A DNA stretch of 25,705 bases from JAQTNA01 sp043743785 (lineage in GTDB: Bacteria; Pseudomonadota; Gammaproteobacteria; Burkholderiales; Rhodocyclaceae), in the NCBI GenBank assembly GCA_043743785.1, contig JAYTVW010000103.1, positions 1-25,705 on the forward strand, in the 5' to 3' direction. The notes below the pieces were generated by a model, which had not been told where the DNA came from, made no database searches, and was given only the letters and a program-made list of their open reading frames with translations. Positions within the stretch are counted from its first letter, which is position 1; each line of letters starts with the position of its first letter. Of this stretch, positions 1-6,995 are shown piece after piece. Both the position numbers and the translations under genes were made by a program.

Positions 1-85
1 CGGCGCCGAGAAAACCCTGGAGAGGCCAACACCAACAGCCGTTGGCTTTGCTTCTCTGGTCTTTCCTCGGCGCCTCGGCGTTTAA
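1..85. repeat. Palindromic intergenic repeat, GCCGAGG family, copy A (left end cut by window)
   Basis: The left arm (1-22, beginning CGGCGCCGAGAAAACC) and the right arm (62-84, TCCTCGGCGCCTCGGCGTTT) are inverted versions of the same GC-rich unit around a non-conserved spacer. The same arms recur at 2371-2492 and 14953-15079, and a variant at 5588-5752. The right arm ends 24 bases before the hemF start, so any hemF promoter must lie in or before the repeat. Confidence 0.8.
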
Positions 86-108
86 CAGTCCTTCACAGAG
101 AGCGCCCC

Positions 109-1005
109 ATGAATACCCAACAAATCAAAGACTATTTCACCGGCCTGCAGGCGCGCATCGTGGCGGGGCTGGAAGCGTTTGACGGCAAGCCTTTTCTCAC
201 GGATTCCTGGGAGCGGCCCGGCGGCGGCGGCGGCATCAGCCGGGTCATCGAGGAAGGCAATTTCTTCGAGCGGGGCGGGGTGAATTTCTCCCACGTCTTC
301 GGTGCCAACCTGCCGCCCTCCGCCACCTCTGCCCGTCCGGAACTGGCCGGCCGCGGCTTCGAGGCCATGGGCGTATCCCTGGTGCTGCACCCGAAGAACC
401 CCATGTGCCCCACGACCCACATGAACGTGCGCTGCTTCATCGCCACCAAGGAAGGGGCGGAGCCGGTGTGGTGGTTCGGCGGCGGCATGGACCTGACGCC
501 CTACTACGGCTTCGAAGAGGATGCCGTACATTTCCACCAGACCTGCAAGGATGCCCTGAGCCCCTTCGGCGATGAGCTGCATCCCCGCTTAAAGGCCTGG
601 TGCGACCGCTATTTCTTCATGAAGCATCGCAATGAAGCCCGTGGCGTCGGCGGCATATTCTTCGACGACTTCAACGAACTGGGGCCGGACGCATCCTTCG
701 CCATGACCCGGAGCGTGGGCGACGCCTTCCTGAATGCCTACCTGCCCATCCTGGAGCGGCGCAAGGACCTGCCCTGGGGCGAGCGGGAACGGGACTTCCA
801 GTGCTACCGCCGGGGCCGCTACGTGGAATTCAACCTGGTATACGACCGAGGCACCCTCTTCGGCCTGCAATCCGGCGGCCGCACCGAATCCATCCTCATG
901 TCACTGCCCCCGGTGGTGAAGTGGCGCTACGACTGGCAGCCGGAAGCGGGTACACCGGAAGCGAAGCTGTATACCGACTTCCTGGTACACAAGGAGTGGG
1001 TGTGA
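109..1005 (+). CDS. hemF: Oxygen-dependent coproporphyrinogen III oxidase
   Basis: HemF carries out the aerobic oxidative decarboxylation of coproporphyrinogen III to protoporphyrinogen IX in heme synthesis (EC 1.3.3.3); it is a cytoplasmic homodimer. The 298-residue protein has normal length and aligns end to end with the family as I know it. The diagnostic stretch lies at about residues 162-188 (KAWCDRYFF, then RGVGGIFFDDFNE). The conserved NFSHVFG (59-65) and GGGMDLTPYYG (124-134) segments are also present. The ATG at 109 is preceded by a weak purine-rich site (CAGAGAG, 95-101). It stands alone on the plus strand, facing the hemCDXY operon across a repeat-filled gap. Presence of the O2-dependent enzyme shows aerobic heme synthesis; the window says nothing about an anaerobic HemN. 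Confidence 0.97.
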   Translation: MNTQQIKDYFTGLQARIVAGLEAFDGKPFLTDSWERPGGGGGISRVIEEGNFFERGGVNFSHVFGANLPPSATSARPELAGRGFEAMGVSLVLHPKNPMCPTTHMNVRCFIATKEGAEPVWWFGGGMDLTPYYGFEEDAVHFHQTCKDALSPFGDELHPRLKAWCDRYFFMKHRNEARGVGGIFFDDFNELGPDASFAMTRSVGDAFLNAYLPILERRKDLPWGERERDFQCYRRGRYVEFNLVYDRGTLFGLQSGGRTESILMSLPPVVKWRYDWQPEAGTPEAKLYTDFLVHKEWV

Positions 1006-1013
1006 TCTGAACC

Positions 1014-1097
1014 TTGTAGTTGTAGGTTGTGCCGCCAGGCACAACCTACGGGTCTTGCACCCACAAGGGTGCGCCCGTGCCGGGCGCACCTACAAAA
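1014..1097. repeat. Two adjacent intergenic hairpins (GTAGGTTGTGCC and GGTGCGCCCG)
   Basis: The first hairpin, 1022-1049, pairs GTAGGTTGTGCC with GGCACAACCTAC around GCCA. The second, 1068-1090, pairs GGTGCGCCCG with CGGGCGCACC around TGC. The outer bases TTGTAG (about 1014) and CTACAA (about 1089) also pair, so the whole block can fold as one branched structure. It lies between the convergent hemF and hemY 3' ends. No T-run follows on either strand, so it resembles a REP-type repeat more than an intrinsic terminator. Confidence 0.65.
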
Positions 1098-1116
1098 AAG
1101 CAGAGCGATCGGTTCC

Positions 1117-1170
1117 TGCCCTTCTTTACGTTTCATTGCGCCTTCGCGCCTTTGCGGTGAGGTTCTTTTC
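1117..1170. repeat. Solo arm of the GCCGAGG/GCAAAGG repeat family, copy B
   Basis: The stretch from about 1139 to 1168 (GCGCCTTCGCGCCTTTGCGG, then TGAGGTTCTTTT) closely matches the right arm of copy D near 5727-5752 (GCGCCTTTGCGGTAGGG). Only one arm is recognisable here. It ends 8 bases from the hemY stop codon. Confidence 0.55.
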
Positions 1171-1177
1171 GTGAGCC

Positions 1178-2344
1178 TCAGAACGCCGCCGCCGCCCTGT
1201 AGTGCCGGTTGGCGGACTCGGGTCGATTGAGCTGGTCGAAGAGGTGGGCGAGTTCCAGGTGGGTAATGCGACCCGGTTCCACGGCGAGAGCGGCTTCCAG
1301 GTAGCTCTGGGCCTTGCCCCATAGTTTTTGCTCGATGCACAGCTTGCCCAAGGTCAGGAGCAGGTTGGCTTCCTGGGGATGGGCCTTGAGCCACTTCTCG
1401 CCTTGTGCCAGGCGGGCCACCACGTCGCCGCCCTGGCATTTCGCGTAAAGGCGCGCCAGGAGCGGATCCCAGGTGGACTCCAAGGATTGCTCGATAATGC
1501 GTTGGACATTGGCGCTGTCGCCGCTTTCGATGAGGCTGCCTGCCGTCAGGGCCGCCAGCTTGCTGTCCCGGCGCTCGACCGACGGCAATCCGTCAAAGTA
1601 GCGCAGGAGGCCGGCAGGATCATTTTCCAGGCCCTTGAGGAGTTCCTGGTGGCAGCGGGCCTTGAGGATAGCGGCGTATTCGCTGCCGATGGCCTTGTGC
1701 TTCTCAAGTTGCCGCGCCAGGCGCAGCACTTCTTCCCAGTGGCCCGCGTCCTGATGCACCTTGAGGGCTAGACGCAGGGCCGCGATGTGGCGCTGGCCAC
1801 CCCGACGCAGGGCCTCCAGGCTGGCGGTGGCGGCGTCGAAGTTGCGGGAACGGCAATGCAGATCCGCCTGGGTCATGAGGCGCGCGGCGCGCACTTCCCC
1901 GTCATGGGCGGCCGCCTTGGCCAGCCAGGATTCGAAGCGCGGTTCGTCCCGCATGGCGTGGGCGGCCCGGGCCGCCACCAGGGCGGCAAGCCCCGGCGCC
2001 TCACCGCTGTTCACGGCGATCTCGGCGCTCTTGATGGCCTGGCCGTAACGGCCCTCGAACAGGCTAACGACTGCGGTGTACACGGCCCGCACGCCCTTTT
2101 CCCGGGCCTTGCGGCGACGGAAGGCCTGTACCTGGCCCGGCATGGCCAAGGTGTTCATCACCAGGCGCACCAGCAGGTACACCAGGACGAAGGCCGCCAG
2201 CACCGCCAGCACCATCAGATTGAGGGAAACTTCCACGCGCCAGGGCGGCAGCACCAGGAGGACGTAGCCGTCGTTGTAGCGGGCGGCGATGGACAGGCCC
2301 GCCGCCACGGAAAACAGGCCGATAAGCCAAATCAGTGCGCGCAT
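1178..2344 (-). CDS. hemY: HemY-like inner-membrane TPR protein
   Basis: This 388-residue protein belongs to the proteobacterial HemY family, which is encoded at the end of hemCDXY operons. It is distinct from the Bacillus HemY oxidase, and its exact role in late heme steps is unsettled. Two N-terminal membrane helices (about residues 3-20 and 41-63) flank the family's NDGYVLLVLPPWRVEVSLN segment. The basic loop RRRKAREKGVRA follows, then a long helical TPR-type region with repeats near 170-250 and 330-385 (for example HPQEANLLLTLGKLC). The ATG at 2344 lies after a run of nine T on the coding strand, with no strong ribosome site. It is the last gene of the operon, separated from hemX by repeat copy C, and converges with hemF. 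Confidence 0.9.
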   Translation of the reverse strand: MRALIWLIGLFSVAAGLSIAARYNDGYVLLVLPPWRVEVSLNLMVLAVLAAFVLVYLLVRLVMNTLAMPGQVQAFRRRKAREKGVRAVYTAVVSLFEGRYGQAIKSAEIAVNSGEAPGLAALVAARAAHAMRDEPRFESWLAKAAAHDGEVRAARLMTQADLHCRSRNFDAATASLEALRRGGQRHIAALRLALKVHQDAGHWEEVLRLARQLEKHKAIGSEYAAILKARCHQELLKGLENDPAGLLRYFDGLPSVERRDSKLAALTAGSLIESGDSANVQRIIEQSLESTWDPLLARLYAKCQGGDVVARLAQGEKWLKAHPQEANLLLTLGKLCIEQKLWGKAQSYLEAALAVEPGRITHLELAHLFDQLNRPESANRHYRAAAAF

Positions 2345-2370
2345 TTTTTACCCAAAAAAAAACAGGTGAC

Positions 2371-2492
2371 TAAACGCCGAGGCGCTGAGGCGCCGAGAGA
2401 ACCGGAAGTCGATGAAACGTTTGTCCCCGGTGAACGGCGATACAGCATGTCCCATCAAGTGTTTCCTCTGCGCCTCGGCGCCTCGGCGTTTC
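2371..2492. repeat. Palindromic intergenic repeat, GCCGAGG family, copy C (complete)
   Basis: The left arm begins TAAACGCCGAGGCGCTGAGG at 2371. The right arm, ending GCGCCTCGGCGTTTC, closes at about 2492. The arms are inverted around a spacer of about 65 bases. The element fills nearly all of the 157-base gap between hemX and hemY, inside an operon that is otherwise tightly packed. Confidence 0.85.
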
Positions 2493-2501
2493 AAAAAGGG
2501 T

Positions 2502-3605
2502 CTATCGGTTGCCCGATTTTTCGCTGACGACCTTGAGGTTGCGCAGGGCGGCCAGGCTGTCGTTGAGGGTGGGCAGCTCGGTATTGATGTCCGTGTCGCC
2601 CAGCTGTTTCAGGGATAAGAGCGCGGCCTGGGCCGCCAGGGTGCGGCTGTCGAAGTAGCGGTCGATCCAGGCGCGGGCTTGGCGGGCATCTTCCCGGAAG
2701 CTCTTGCCGTCCCGCTGCAGCAGGGATAGGCGGGCGTTCACCAGCCGCAGCTTGAGGTTTTCCCGCAGGAAGAAGGCATTGTTGGGGGCCAGGAGGCCCG
2801 GGTCCGGACGGTCCAGGCGCTCGATACGCACAAGTTGCTTCATCTCGCCCCAGAGTTCCTTGCCCAAAGAGAACCACCAGCCGCCCGTGTTGTCCGCAGC
2901 CTGGGCCGCCTTGGCTTCGCTGCGGGGTTCCGCCTCGAAAGCCAGGGGTATGCCATCCACCGCGCCGATGACGGTTTCCAGCTTAAGGGCCATGCCGGGC
3001 ACGTCGGCCACGGGCAATGCCCGCAGGCGCTCGATGTCTCGACTCACGGCCTTCCTGAGCACCAGGAACTGGGGCCGGTTCACGCCGGCAAGACGGCCGT
3101 CGGCGCTTTGCAGGGCCGTCAGGGCCAGTTGCACGTTGCCCGCCAGCTGCAACTGCTGGGCGGCGATGTTGATGGTCTGCTCGACTTCCGCCGTCAGCCG
3201 GTCGTCCCGGTTGCGGGCCAGTTCCTGGTAGAGATTGTCCAGAGCCTGCTGCTGACTCCGGGCGTCGGCCACTCTTGCTTCCAGCACGCCCACCTTAGCC
3301 TGCAGGGTTTGCAGGGTTTCCTGGCCCTGCTTGGCCAGGGTACGGCCCTCCTGCGCCACCGTGTCGCCCTGGGACAGGCGCTTGGCCAGTTCCTGCTGAA
3401 GATTGGAGAGTTTCTCCCGGGTTTCCAGCCATTGCCAGCCCAGAAGAGCCAAAGCCAGCACGGCGATGATGACCGAGGGCTGGCGCAGAAAGCCGGGCGG
3501 GGAGCGGCGGGGGGCCGGCGCCGGGAGCTGGCGCGGGGCGCCGTCGGGCCGGGTGAGGGCCGGCTGTTCGTCGGCGGGATGCTGGTTCGCGGCGTCGGTA
3601 GTCAT
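2502..3605 (-). CDS. hemX: HemX-like membrane protein (uroporphyrinogen-III C-methyltransferase family in name only)
   Basis: The protein has 367 residues. The N-terminal 40 are cytoplasmic and Pro/Ala-rich, followed by one membrane helix (about 44-60, VIIAVLALALLGWQWL). A coiled-coil segment (about 63-135, rich in Q, L, E and R) leads to a periplasmic helical domain with the HemX signature region NRPQFLVLRKAVSRDIERL and a GGWWFSLGKELWGEMKQLVRIE block. There is no SAM-binding methyltransferase motif, so the methyltransferase name carried by many database entries does not apply. Its ATG overlaps the hemD stop as ATGA (3605-3602), which implies translational coupling. HemX probably forms an inner-membrane assembly with HemY; that is inference from operon context. 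Confidence 0.88.
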   Translation of the reverse strand: MTTDAANQHPADEQPALTRPDGAPRQLPAPAPRRSPPGFLRQPSVIIAVLALALLGWQWLETREKLSNLQQELAKRLSQGDTVAQEGRTLAKQGQETLQTLQAKVGVLEARVADARSQQQALDNLYQELARNRDDRLTAEVEQTINIAAQQLQLAGNVQLALTALQSADGRLAGVNRPQFLVLRKAVSRDIERLRALPVADVPGMALKLETVIGAVDGIPLAFEAEPRSEAKAAQAADNTGGWWFSLGKELWGEMKQLVRIERLDRPDPGLLAPNNAFFLRENLKLRLVNARLSLLQRDGKSFREDARQARAWIDRYFDSRTLAAQAALLSLKQLGDTDINTELPTLNDSLAALRNLKVVSEKSGNR

Positions 3606-4483
3606 GCGGGTCCGCTGGTCTCGAAAAAATCAATCAGTCCGGCGACGAGTCCATCGTCACCGGGAGGTGTGGTAATGACGCGCCCGAGGCCCAGACGGTG
3701 GGCCTCCTCGGCGATGCGCTGGTGGGGCACGAACAGGGGCGTGATGGCCAACCGTGCCCGTCCCGCCTCCCCCAGCATGTCGGTCAAGTTACGCAGGCCT
3801 TCGCTGGACGTGAGGGTGAGGGCGTCCAGTTCACGGCGGCCCCATAGGTCCAGCAGCAGGGCCGGGGAAAGTTCCGGCCGGCCCCGGCGGTAGCAGGCGA
3901 TGTAATCCACCCTTGCGCCGCGCTGCTGCAGGGTATCGCCCAGAAGCTCCCGTCCGGCGTCGCCGCGAAAGACGATCACTTTCTTGCCGGCCATATCCGC
4001 CAGGGCCGGCAGGGCCAGCAGGGCCTCGGAATCGAAGCGCTCTGTCGGCGCGATGACGTTCGTGATGCCGAAGCTGGCCAGGGTCCGCTCGGAACTCTTG
4101 CCCATGACGGCAGCCTTGAGGCCGACAGGCCAGGGGCCTTGGGCCAACAGCACGGACAAGGCCTTGTCGATGGCGTTGGCGCTGACGAACACCGCCAGAT
4201 CATAGTCACCCAGATGCGCCGCCAGGGCCGTCAGGGGGCCGGTGTCTTCAAGATCGAATATGGCCAACACCGGGAACAGCACCGGCACGCCGCCGGCATC
4301 TTCGATGGCCCGAGCCAGGCTGGCGGCCTGGGCCGCCGGGCGGGTGACGACGATGTGGCGCCCCGCCAGCGGGGTGGGCGAGCGAGGAACTCGGGGAGCA
4401 TGCTCCCCCCCCGCGCAGCCGGCAGGCAGTACAGTGCCTGCCGTAGAGGCAAGGGGCTGCGCGGAAAGGGCAGCGGAAGACAT
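3602..4483 (-). CDS. hemD: Uroporphyrinogen-III synthase
   Basis: HemD cyclises hydroxymethylbilane with inversion of ring D to give uroporphyrinogen III (EC 4.2.1.75). The family body starts at LAGRHIVVTRPAAQA and includes the usual LTSSEGLRNLTDML segment in the C-terminal half. I place the start at ATG 4483, two bases after the hemC stop; a TTG at 4489 would overlap that stop. Either way about 38-40 residues (Ala, Pro and Gly-rich) precede the expected N-terminus, and no ATG, GTG or TTG lies closer in frame. That extra DNA contains a 16-bp palindrome (4393-4408) and an 8-bp-stem hairpin (4421-4442), so the extension looks repeat-derived. The stop overlaps hemX by ATGA. Confidence 0.92.
   Translation of the reverse strand: MSSAALSAQPLASTAGTVLPAGCAGGEHAPRVPRSPTPLAGRHIVVTRPAAQAASLARAIEDAGGVPVLFPVLAIFDLEDTGPLTALAAHLGDYDLAVFVSANAIDKALSVLLAQGPWPVGLKAAVMGKSSERTLASFGITNVIAPTERFDSEALLALPALADMAGKKVIVFRGDAGRELLGDTLQQRGARVDYIACYRRGRPELSPALLLDLWGRRELDALTLTSSEGLRNLTDMLGEAGRARLAITPLFVPHQRIAEEAHRLGLGRVITTPPGDDGLVAGLIDFFETSGPA
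4393..4442. repeat. Palindrome plus hairpin within the hemD N-terminal extension
   Basis: GGGGAGCATGCTCCCC at 4393-4408 is a perfect 16-bp palindrome. GGCAGGCA (4421-4428) pairs with TGCCTGCC (4435-4442) around GTACAG. Both lie in the part of hemD that has no counterpart at the usual protein start. Confidence 0.6.
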
Positions 4484-4485
4484 GA

Positions 4486-5463
4486 TCAAGCGGGCGGCAG
4501 GTGCACCGGCTTGAGTCCGCCTACTTCTGCCAGGATGTCCTCCGCACCCTGGGCGCGCAGTTCATCCGCCAGACGATTGCCGAGGGCTTCCGCGTCAACA
4601 GCCGGCCCCCGCAGTTCGGCCGTGGCAAAGCGGGCGCCGTCCGGCGTGGCGACAAAGCCCCGCAGCCAGAGTTCGCCGTTTTCATTGATGGCATAAGCGC
4701 CCAGGGGCACTTCGCAGGAACCGGCCAGAGCCCGGGACACGGCCCGTTCCGCCAATACGCAGGCGGCGTCCGCCGCGTGGTGCAGGGGCGCCATCCAGGC
4801 CGCCACTTCCGGGCGGTCGGACAAGCATTCGATACCCAGGGCGCCTTGCCCGGCGGCGGGTAGGGATTCCTCGGCGGGCAGCACGGCACGGATGCGCTCC
4901 GCCAGGCCCAGACGGGATAGCCCTGCGGCAGCCAGGATGATGGCGTCGAACTCGCCGGAATCCAGCTTCCGAAGGCGCGTCCCCAGATTTCCCCGCAGGG
5001 GTGTTACAGCCAGGTAGGGGAAGTGGGCGTGGAGTTGGGCCTCCCGACGCAGGCTGGAGGTGCCCACCACGGCACCCGGCGGCATGTCGGCCAGGCTCTC
5101 GTACTTGCTGGAGACGAAGGCATCCAGGGGCACTTCCCGCTCGGAAATCGTCACCAGGGCGAATTCCGGCTCCATGTTCATGGGCACGTCCTTCATGGAA
5201 TGCACGGCGATGTCGGCGCGGCGTTCCAGCAGGGCGGCTTCCAGTTCCTTCACGAACAGGCCCTTGCCGCCTACCTTGGACAAGGGCCGGTCCAGGATCT
5301 GGTCGCCCCGGGTGGTCATGCCGAGAATCTCCACGGAACACTGCGGATATAATGCGCGGAGCCGCGCCTGCACGTGCTCCGCCTGCCACATGGCAAGGGG
5401 ACTCTCGCGGGAGGCGATAACGATGCGTTCGGGGGCCGGGTAGGTCTGGGCTGGATCGGTCAC
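4486..5463 (-). CDS. hemC: Hydroxymethylbilane synthase (porphobilinogen deaminase)
   Basis: HemC polymerises four porphobilinogens into hydroxymethylbilane using a covalent dipyrromethane cofactor (EC 2.5.1.61). The body is standard: IASRESPLAMWQAEHV, then LSKVGGKGLFVKELE, the catalytic Asp in HSMKDVP (about residue 92), GTSSLRREAQL, LRGNLGTRL, and the cofactor Cys in LAGSCEVPLGAYA (about residue 250). The start is uncertain. GTG at 5463 gives 325 residues and leaves about 44 bases behind a promoter-like TGCTAGAAT. ATG at 5502 gives 338 residues, but almost no leader if that promoter is real. The open frame continues further upstream into repeat copy D, but that part is not HemC-like. It is the first gene of hemCDXY. 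Confidence 0.95.
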   Translation of the reverse strand: MTDPAQTYPAPERIVIASRESPLAMWQAEHVQARLRALYPQCSVEILGMTTRGDQILDRPLSKVGGKGLFVKELEAALLERRADIAVHSMKDVPMNMEPEFALVTISEREVPLDAFVSSKYESLADMPPGAVVGTSSLRREAQLHAHFPYLAVTPLRGNLGTRLRKLDSGEFDAIILAAAGLSRLGLAERIRAVLPAEESLPAAGQGALGIECLSDRPEVAAWMAPLHHAADAACVLAERAVSRALAGSCEVPLGAYAINENGELWLRGFVATPDGARFATAELRGPAVDAEALGNRLADELRAQGAEDILAEVGGLKPVHLPPA

Positions 5464-5513
5464 AATACGGACTCTGTCGAAAGCTCGGCGCGGATGCGCC
5501 ATCAAGGGCCGCC

Positions 5514-5522
5514 ATTCTAGCA
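5514..5522 (-). promoter_or_regulatory. Candidate extended -10 promoter for hemC
   Basis: On the minus strand the sequence reads TGCTAGAATGG, an extended -10 (TGn plus TAGAAT, hexamer at 5519-5514). I see no good -35. Transcription would begin near 5507. The same TGCTAGAAT occurs in front of amgK (8850-8842), which supports its being a real promoter type in this genome. Confidence 0.4.
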
Positions 5523-5587
5523 TGAGGCCTCCACACTCCCGTCGCCCTGCCGGGCCAGACGGCCAGACAGAGAAATCCTGGAAAGTC

Positions 5588-5754
5588 AAAACCTCACCGC
5601 AAAGACGCAAAGGCGCCAAGGAGCGCAGAGAAAACGCGAGAGATGGCTTTTCGCTGGGGGAATCAGGAACTCCGCACCGCACCATCGCCCCGGCCACGCC
5701 TGCCACCTTTGCGAAACTTTGCGTCCTTTGCGCCTTTGCGGTAGGGTTTTTTGT
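5588..5754. repeat. Palindromic intergenic repeat, GCAAAGG variant, copy D (complete)
   Basis: The left arm (ACCTCACCGCAAAGACGCAA at 5590, continuing AGGCGCCAAGGAGCGCAGAG) and the right arm (5714-5752, with TTTGCGTCCTTTGCGCCTTT) are inverted around a spacer of roughly 75 bases. Compared with copies A, C and F, the GCCGAGG core is replaced by GCAAAGG. It occupies most of the gap between the divergent hemC and ybaK. Confidence 0.85.
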
Positions 5755-5778
5755 CTTTAGTCCAAGGCTCATCTGCCA

Positions 5779-6267
5779 ATGTCCAAACCCCACTCCTCCG
5801 AAACCCCTGCCACCACCTTCCTGCGCCAGCATGGCGTCGCCTTTTCGAGCCATCCCTATGCCTATGAAGAGCACGGCGGCACGGCGGTGTCCGCCCGGGA
5901 ACTCAATGTGGACGAGCACGCCGTGGTGAAGACCCTGGTGATGGAAGACGAATCGGCCCGGCCCCTCATCATCCTCATGCACGGCGACCGCAAGGTATCC
6001 ACCAAGGAACTAGCCCGCCAGGCCGGCCTGAAGAAGGTGGCGCCCTGCAAGCCCGAGGTGGCCCAGCGTCATACCGGCTACATGGTGGGCGGCACCTCGC
6101 CCTTCGGCACCAAGAAGAAACTGCCCGTTTATATCGAGCAGAGCATCCTGGACCAGCCCCTCATCTACATCAACGGCGGCCGCCGCGGCTTCCTCGTGGG
6201 CGTTCATCCCCACGACCTCCTGCGCGTGCTGGAACCCAAGACGGTGACGGTGGCGCTGGAGGATTGA
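5779..6267 (+). CDS. ybaK: YbaK/EbsC-family aminoacyl-tRNA deacylase
   Basis: YbaK proteins hydrolyse mischarged tRNA, classically Cys-tRNA(Pro), in trans to prolyl-tRNA synthetase. The 162-residue product is of normal length. It shows the conserved Lys in EHAVVKTLV (about residue 51), which is the key active-site lysine in the family, and the loop GGTSPFGTKK (104-113). Near the C-terminus are INGGRRGFLVGVHPHDLL and the closing VALED. The ATG at 5779 has no strong ribosome site; the upstream sequence is the right arm of repeat copy D. Its last 20 bases (6249-6268) are repeated after parE at 6885-6904. Substrate choice within the family (Cys-tRNA against others) cannot be read from sequence alone. 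Confidence 0.93.
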   Translation: MSKPHSSETPATTFLRQHGVAFSSHPYAYEEHGGTAVSARELNVDEHAVVKTLVMEDESARPLIILMHGDRKVSTKELARQAGLKKVAPCKPEVAQRHTGYMVGGTSPFGTKKKLPVYIEQSILDQPLIYINGGRRGFLVGVHPHDLLRVLEPKTVTVALED

Positions 6268-6268
6268 G
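6249..6268 (+). repeat. Direct repeat flanking parDE, left copy (3' end of ybaK)
   Basis: The last 20 bases, ending in the ybaK stop codon (GTGGCGCTGGAGGATTGA) plus one base, match 6885-6904 at 19 of 20 positions. The two copies are 636 bases apart and enclose exactly the parDE pair. Confidence 0.8.
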
Positions 6269-6309
6269 CGCGGTACGATTCGCCTTCCTTTACGCTTCGC
6301 CATCTGGGG

Positions 6310-6570
6310 ATGGATGCGGCCATGACCAACATGAACATTTCCCTGCCCGAAACCCTGAAAAGCTTCGTGGACCAGCAAGTGGAACGGGGGGGCTACAGCT
6401 CATCCGGTGAATATGTGCGGGAACTGATCCGTAACGACCAGGTCCGGCGCGCCAAGGATGATCTGCGGAAACTGCTGCGGGAAGGCCTGACCTCCGGCGA
6501 AGCAGCGCCGGTCGAGGAGGCTTACTGGGGGGGCTTGCGGCAGCGCATCAGCGATGCCCGTCGGCCATGA
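6310..6570 (+). CDS. parD: ParD-like ribbon-helix-helix antitoxin
   Basis: This is an 86-residue antitoxin of a type II toxin-antitoxin module. The N-terminal MNISLPETLKSFVDQQVERG strand-helix and GGYSSSGEYVRELIRNDQ second helix are the typical ParD ribbon-helix-helix, which binds DNA and represses its own promoter as a dimer. The acidic C-terminal half (about 45-86) would neutralise ParE. The start could be ATG 6310, or ATG 6322 (MTNMNISLP), which has GGATGG about eight bases upstream. The stop overlaps the parE start as ATGA. It is one half of a small cassette between two copies of the ybaK tail. Confidence 0.92.
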   Translation: MDAAMTNMNISLPETLKSFVDQQVERGGYSSSGEYVRELIRNDQVRRAKDDLRKLLREGLTSGEAAPVEEAYWGGLRQRISDARRP

Positions 6571-6878
6571 TCCAAATTCGCCTCCGCCCCAGGGCACGCC
6601 GGGACATCGACGAGGCGATTGATTGGTATTTGTCTGAACTGGCGTTCGATGCCGCTGACGGTTTCGTTGCGGCGACCGAGGAAGCCTTCCATCACCTTTC
6701 TACCCATCCTGGCACCGGCTCTCCCCGGTTTGCCCAACTACTGGACTTGCCGGGACTACGCACCTGGCCGCTGACCGGCTATCCCTTCCTGATTTTCTAT
6801 TTCGAGCGGCCGGATTGGCTGGATGTGCTGCGGGTCCTGCACAGCCGCAGGGATGTGTCGGCGCTGCTGATGGAATAG
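6567..6878 (+). CDS. parE: ParE/RelE-superfamily toxin
   Basis: The 103-residue toxin has the ParE pattern: IRLRPRARRDIDEAIDWYL at the N-terminus (the long helical hairpin), GTGSPRF, LRTWPLTGYPFLIFYF in the central strands and VLRVLHSRRD near the end. Characterised ParE proteins inhibit DNA gyrase; RelE relatives cut mRNA. The HSRRD ending and WPLTGYPFLIFY strand favour ParE, but the target is inferred. It overlaps parD by four bases and appears complete, so the pair could be active. Confidence 0.92.
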   Translation: MIQIRLRPRARRDIDEAIDWYLSELAFDAADGFVAATEEAFHHLSTHPGTGSPRFAQLLDLPGLRTWPLTGYPFLIFYFERPDWLDVLRVLHSRRDVSALLME

Positions 6879-6884
6879 CGTACC

Positions 6885-6904
6885 GGTGGCGCTGAAGGAT
6901 TGAG
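6885..6904 (+). repeat. Direct repeat flanking parDE, right copy
   Basis: This is a copy of the ybaK 3' end with one change (GCTGAAGGAT here, GCTGGAGGAT in ybaK). It still reads V-A-L-K-D-stop in the corresponding frame. It begins six bases after the parE stop. Confidence 0.8.
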
Positions 6905-6908
6905 GAAC

Positions 6909-6995
6909 GTAGGGCGTCAATAAGCAACGCGCATTGCGCCTTTCATCCGCCCCCGGCAAAGCCGGCGCAATGCGCTGCGCTTATTGACGCCCTAC
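6909..6995. repeat. Large palindromic intergenic repeat (GTAGGGCGTCAATAAGC family)
   Basis: The outer 17 bp, GTAGGGCGTCAATAAGC (6909-6925), is perfectly inverted at 6979-6995. The next 15 bp match at 13 positions (6926-6940 with 6964-6978), so the stem is about 32 bp with a 23-base loop. The right arm contains the murU stop codon. It could act as a transcription roadblock between the convergent parE and murU, but neither strand has a terminator-type T-run. Confidence 0.85.

Noticed and set aside
1068..1096. Perfect 10-bp-stem hairpin after hemF as an intrinsic terminator
   Set aside because: It is followed by A residues, not T residues, on the hemF strand, and has no T-run on the other strand. 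It is listed as a repeat.
4486..5982. A 498-codon version of hemC starting at 5982
   Set aside because: The upstream 160-170 codons run through repeat copy D and antisense to ybaK, with no HemC homology.
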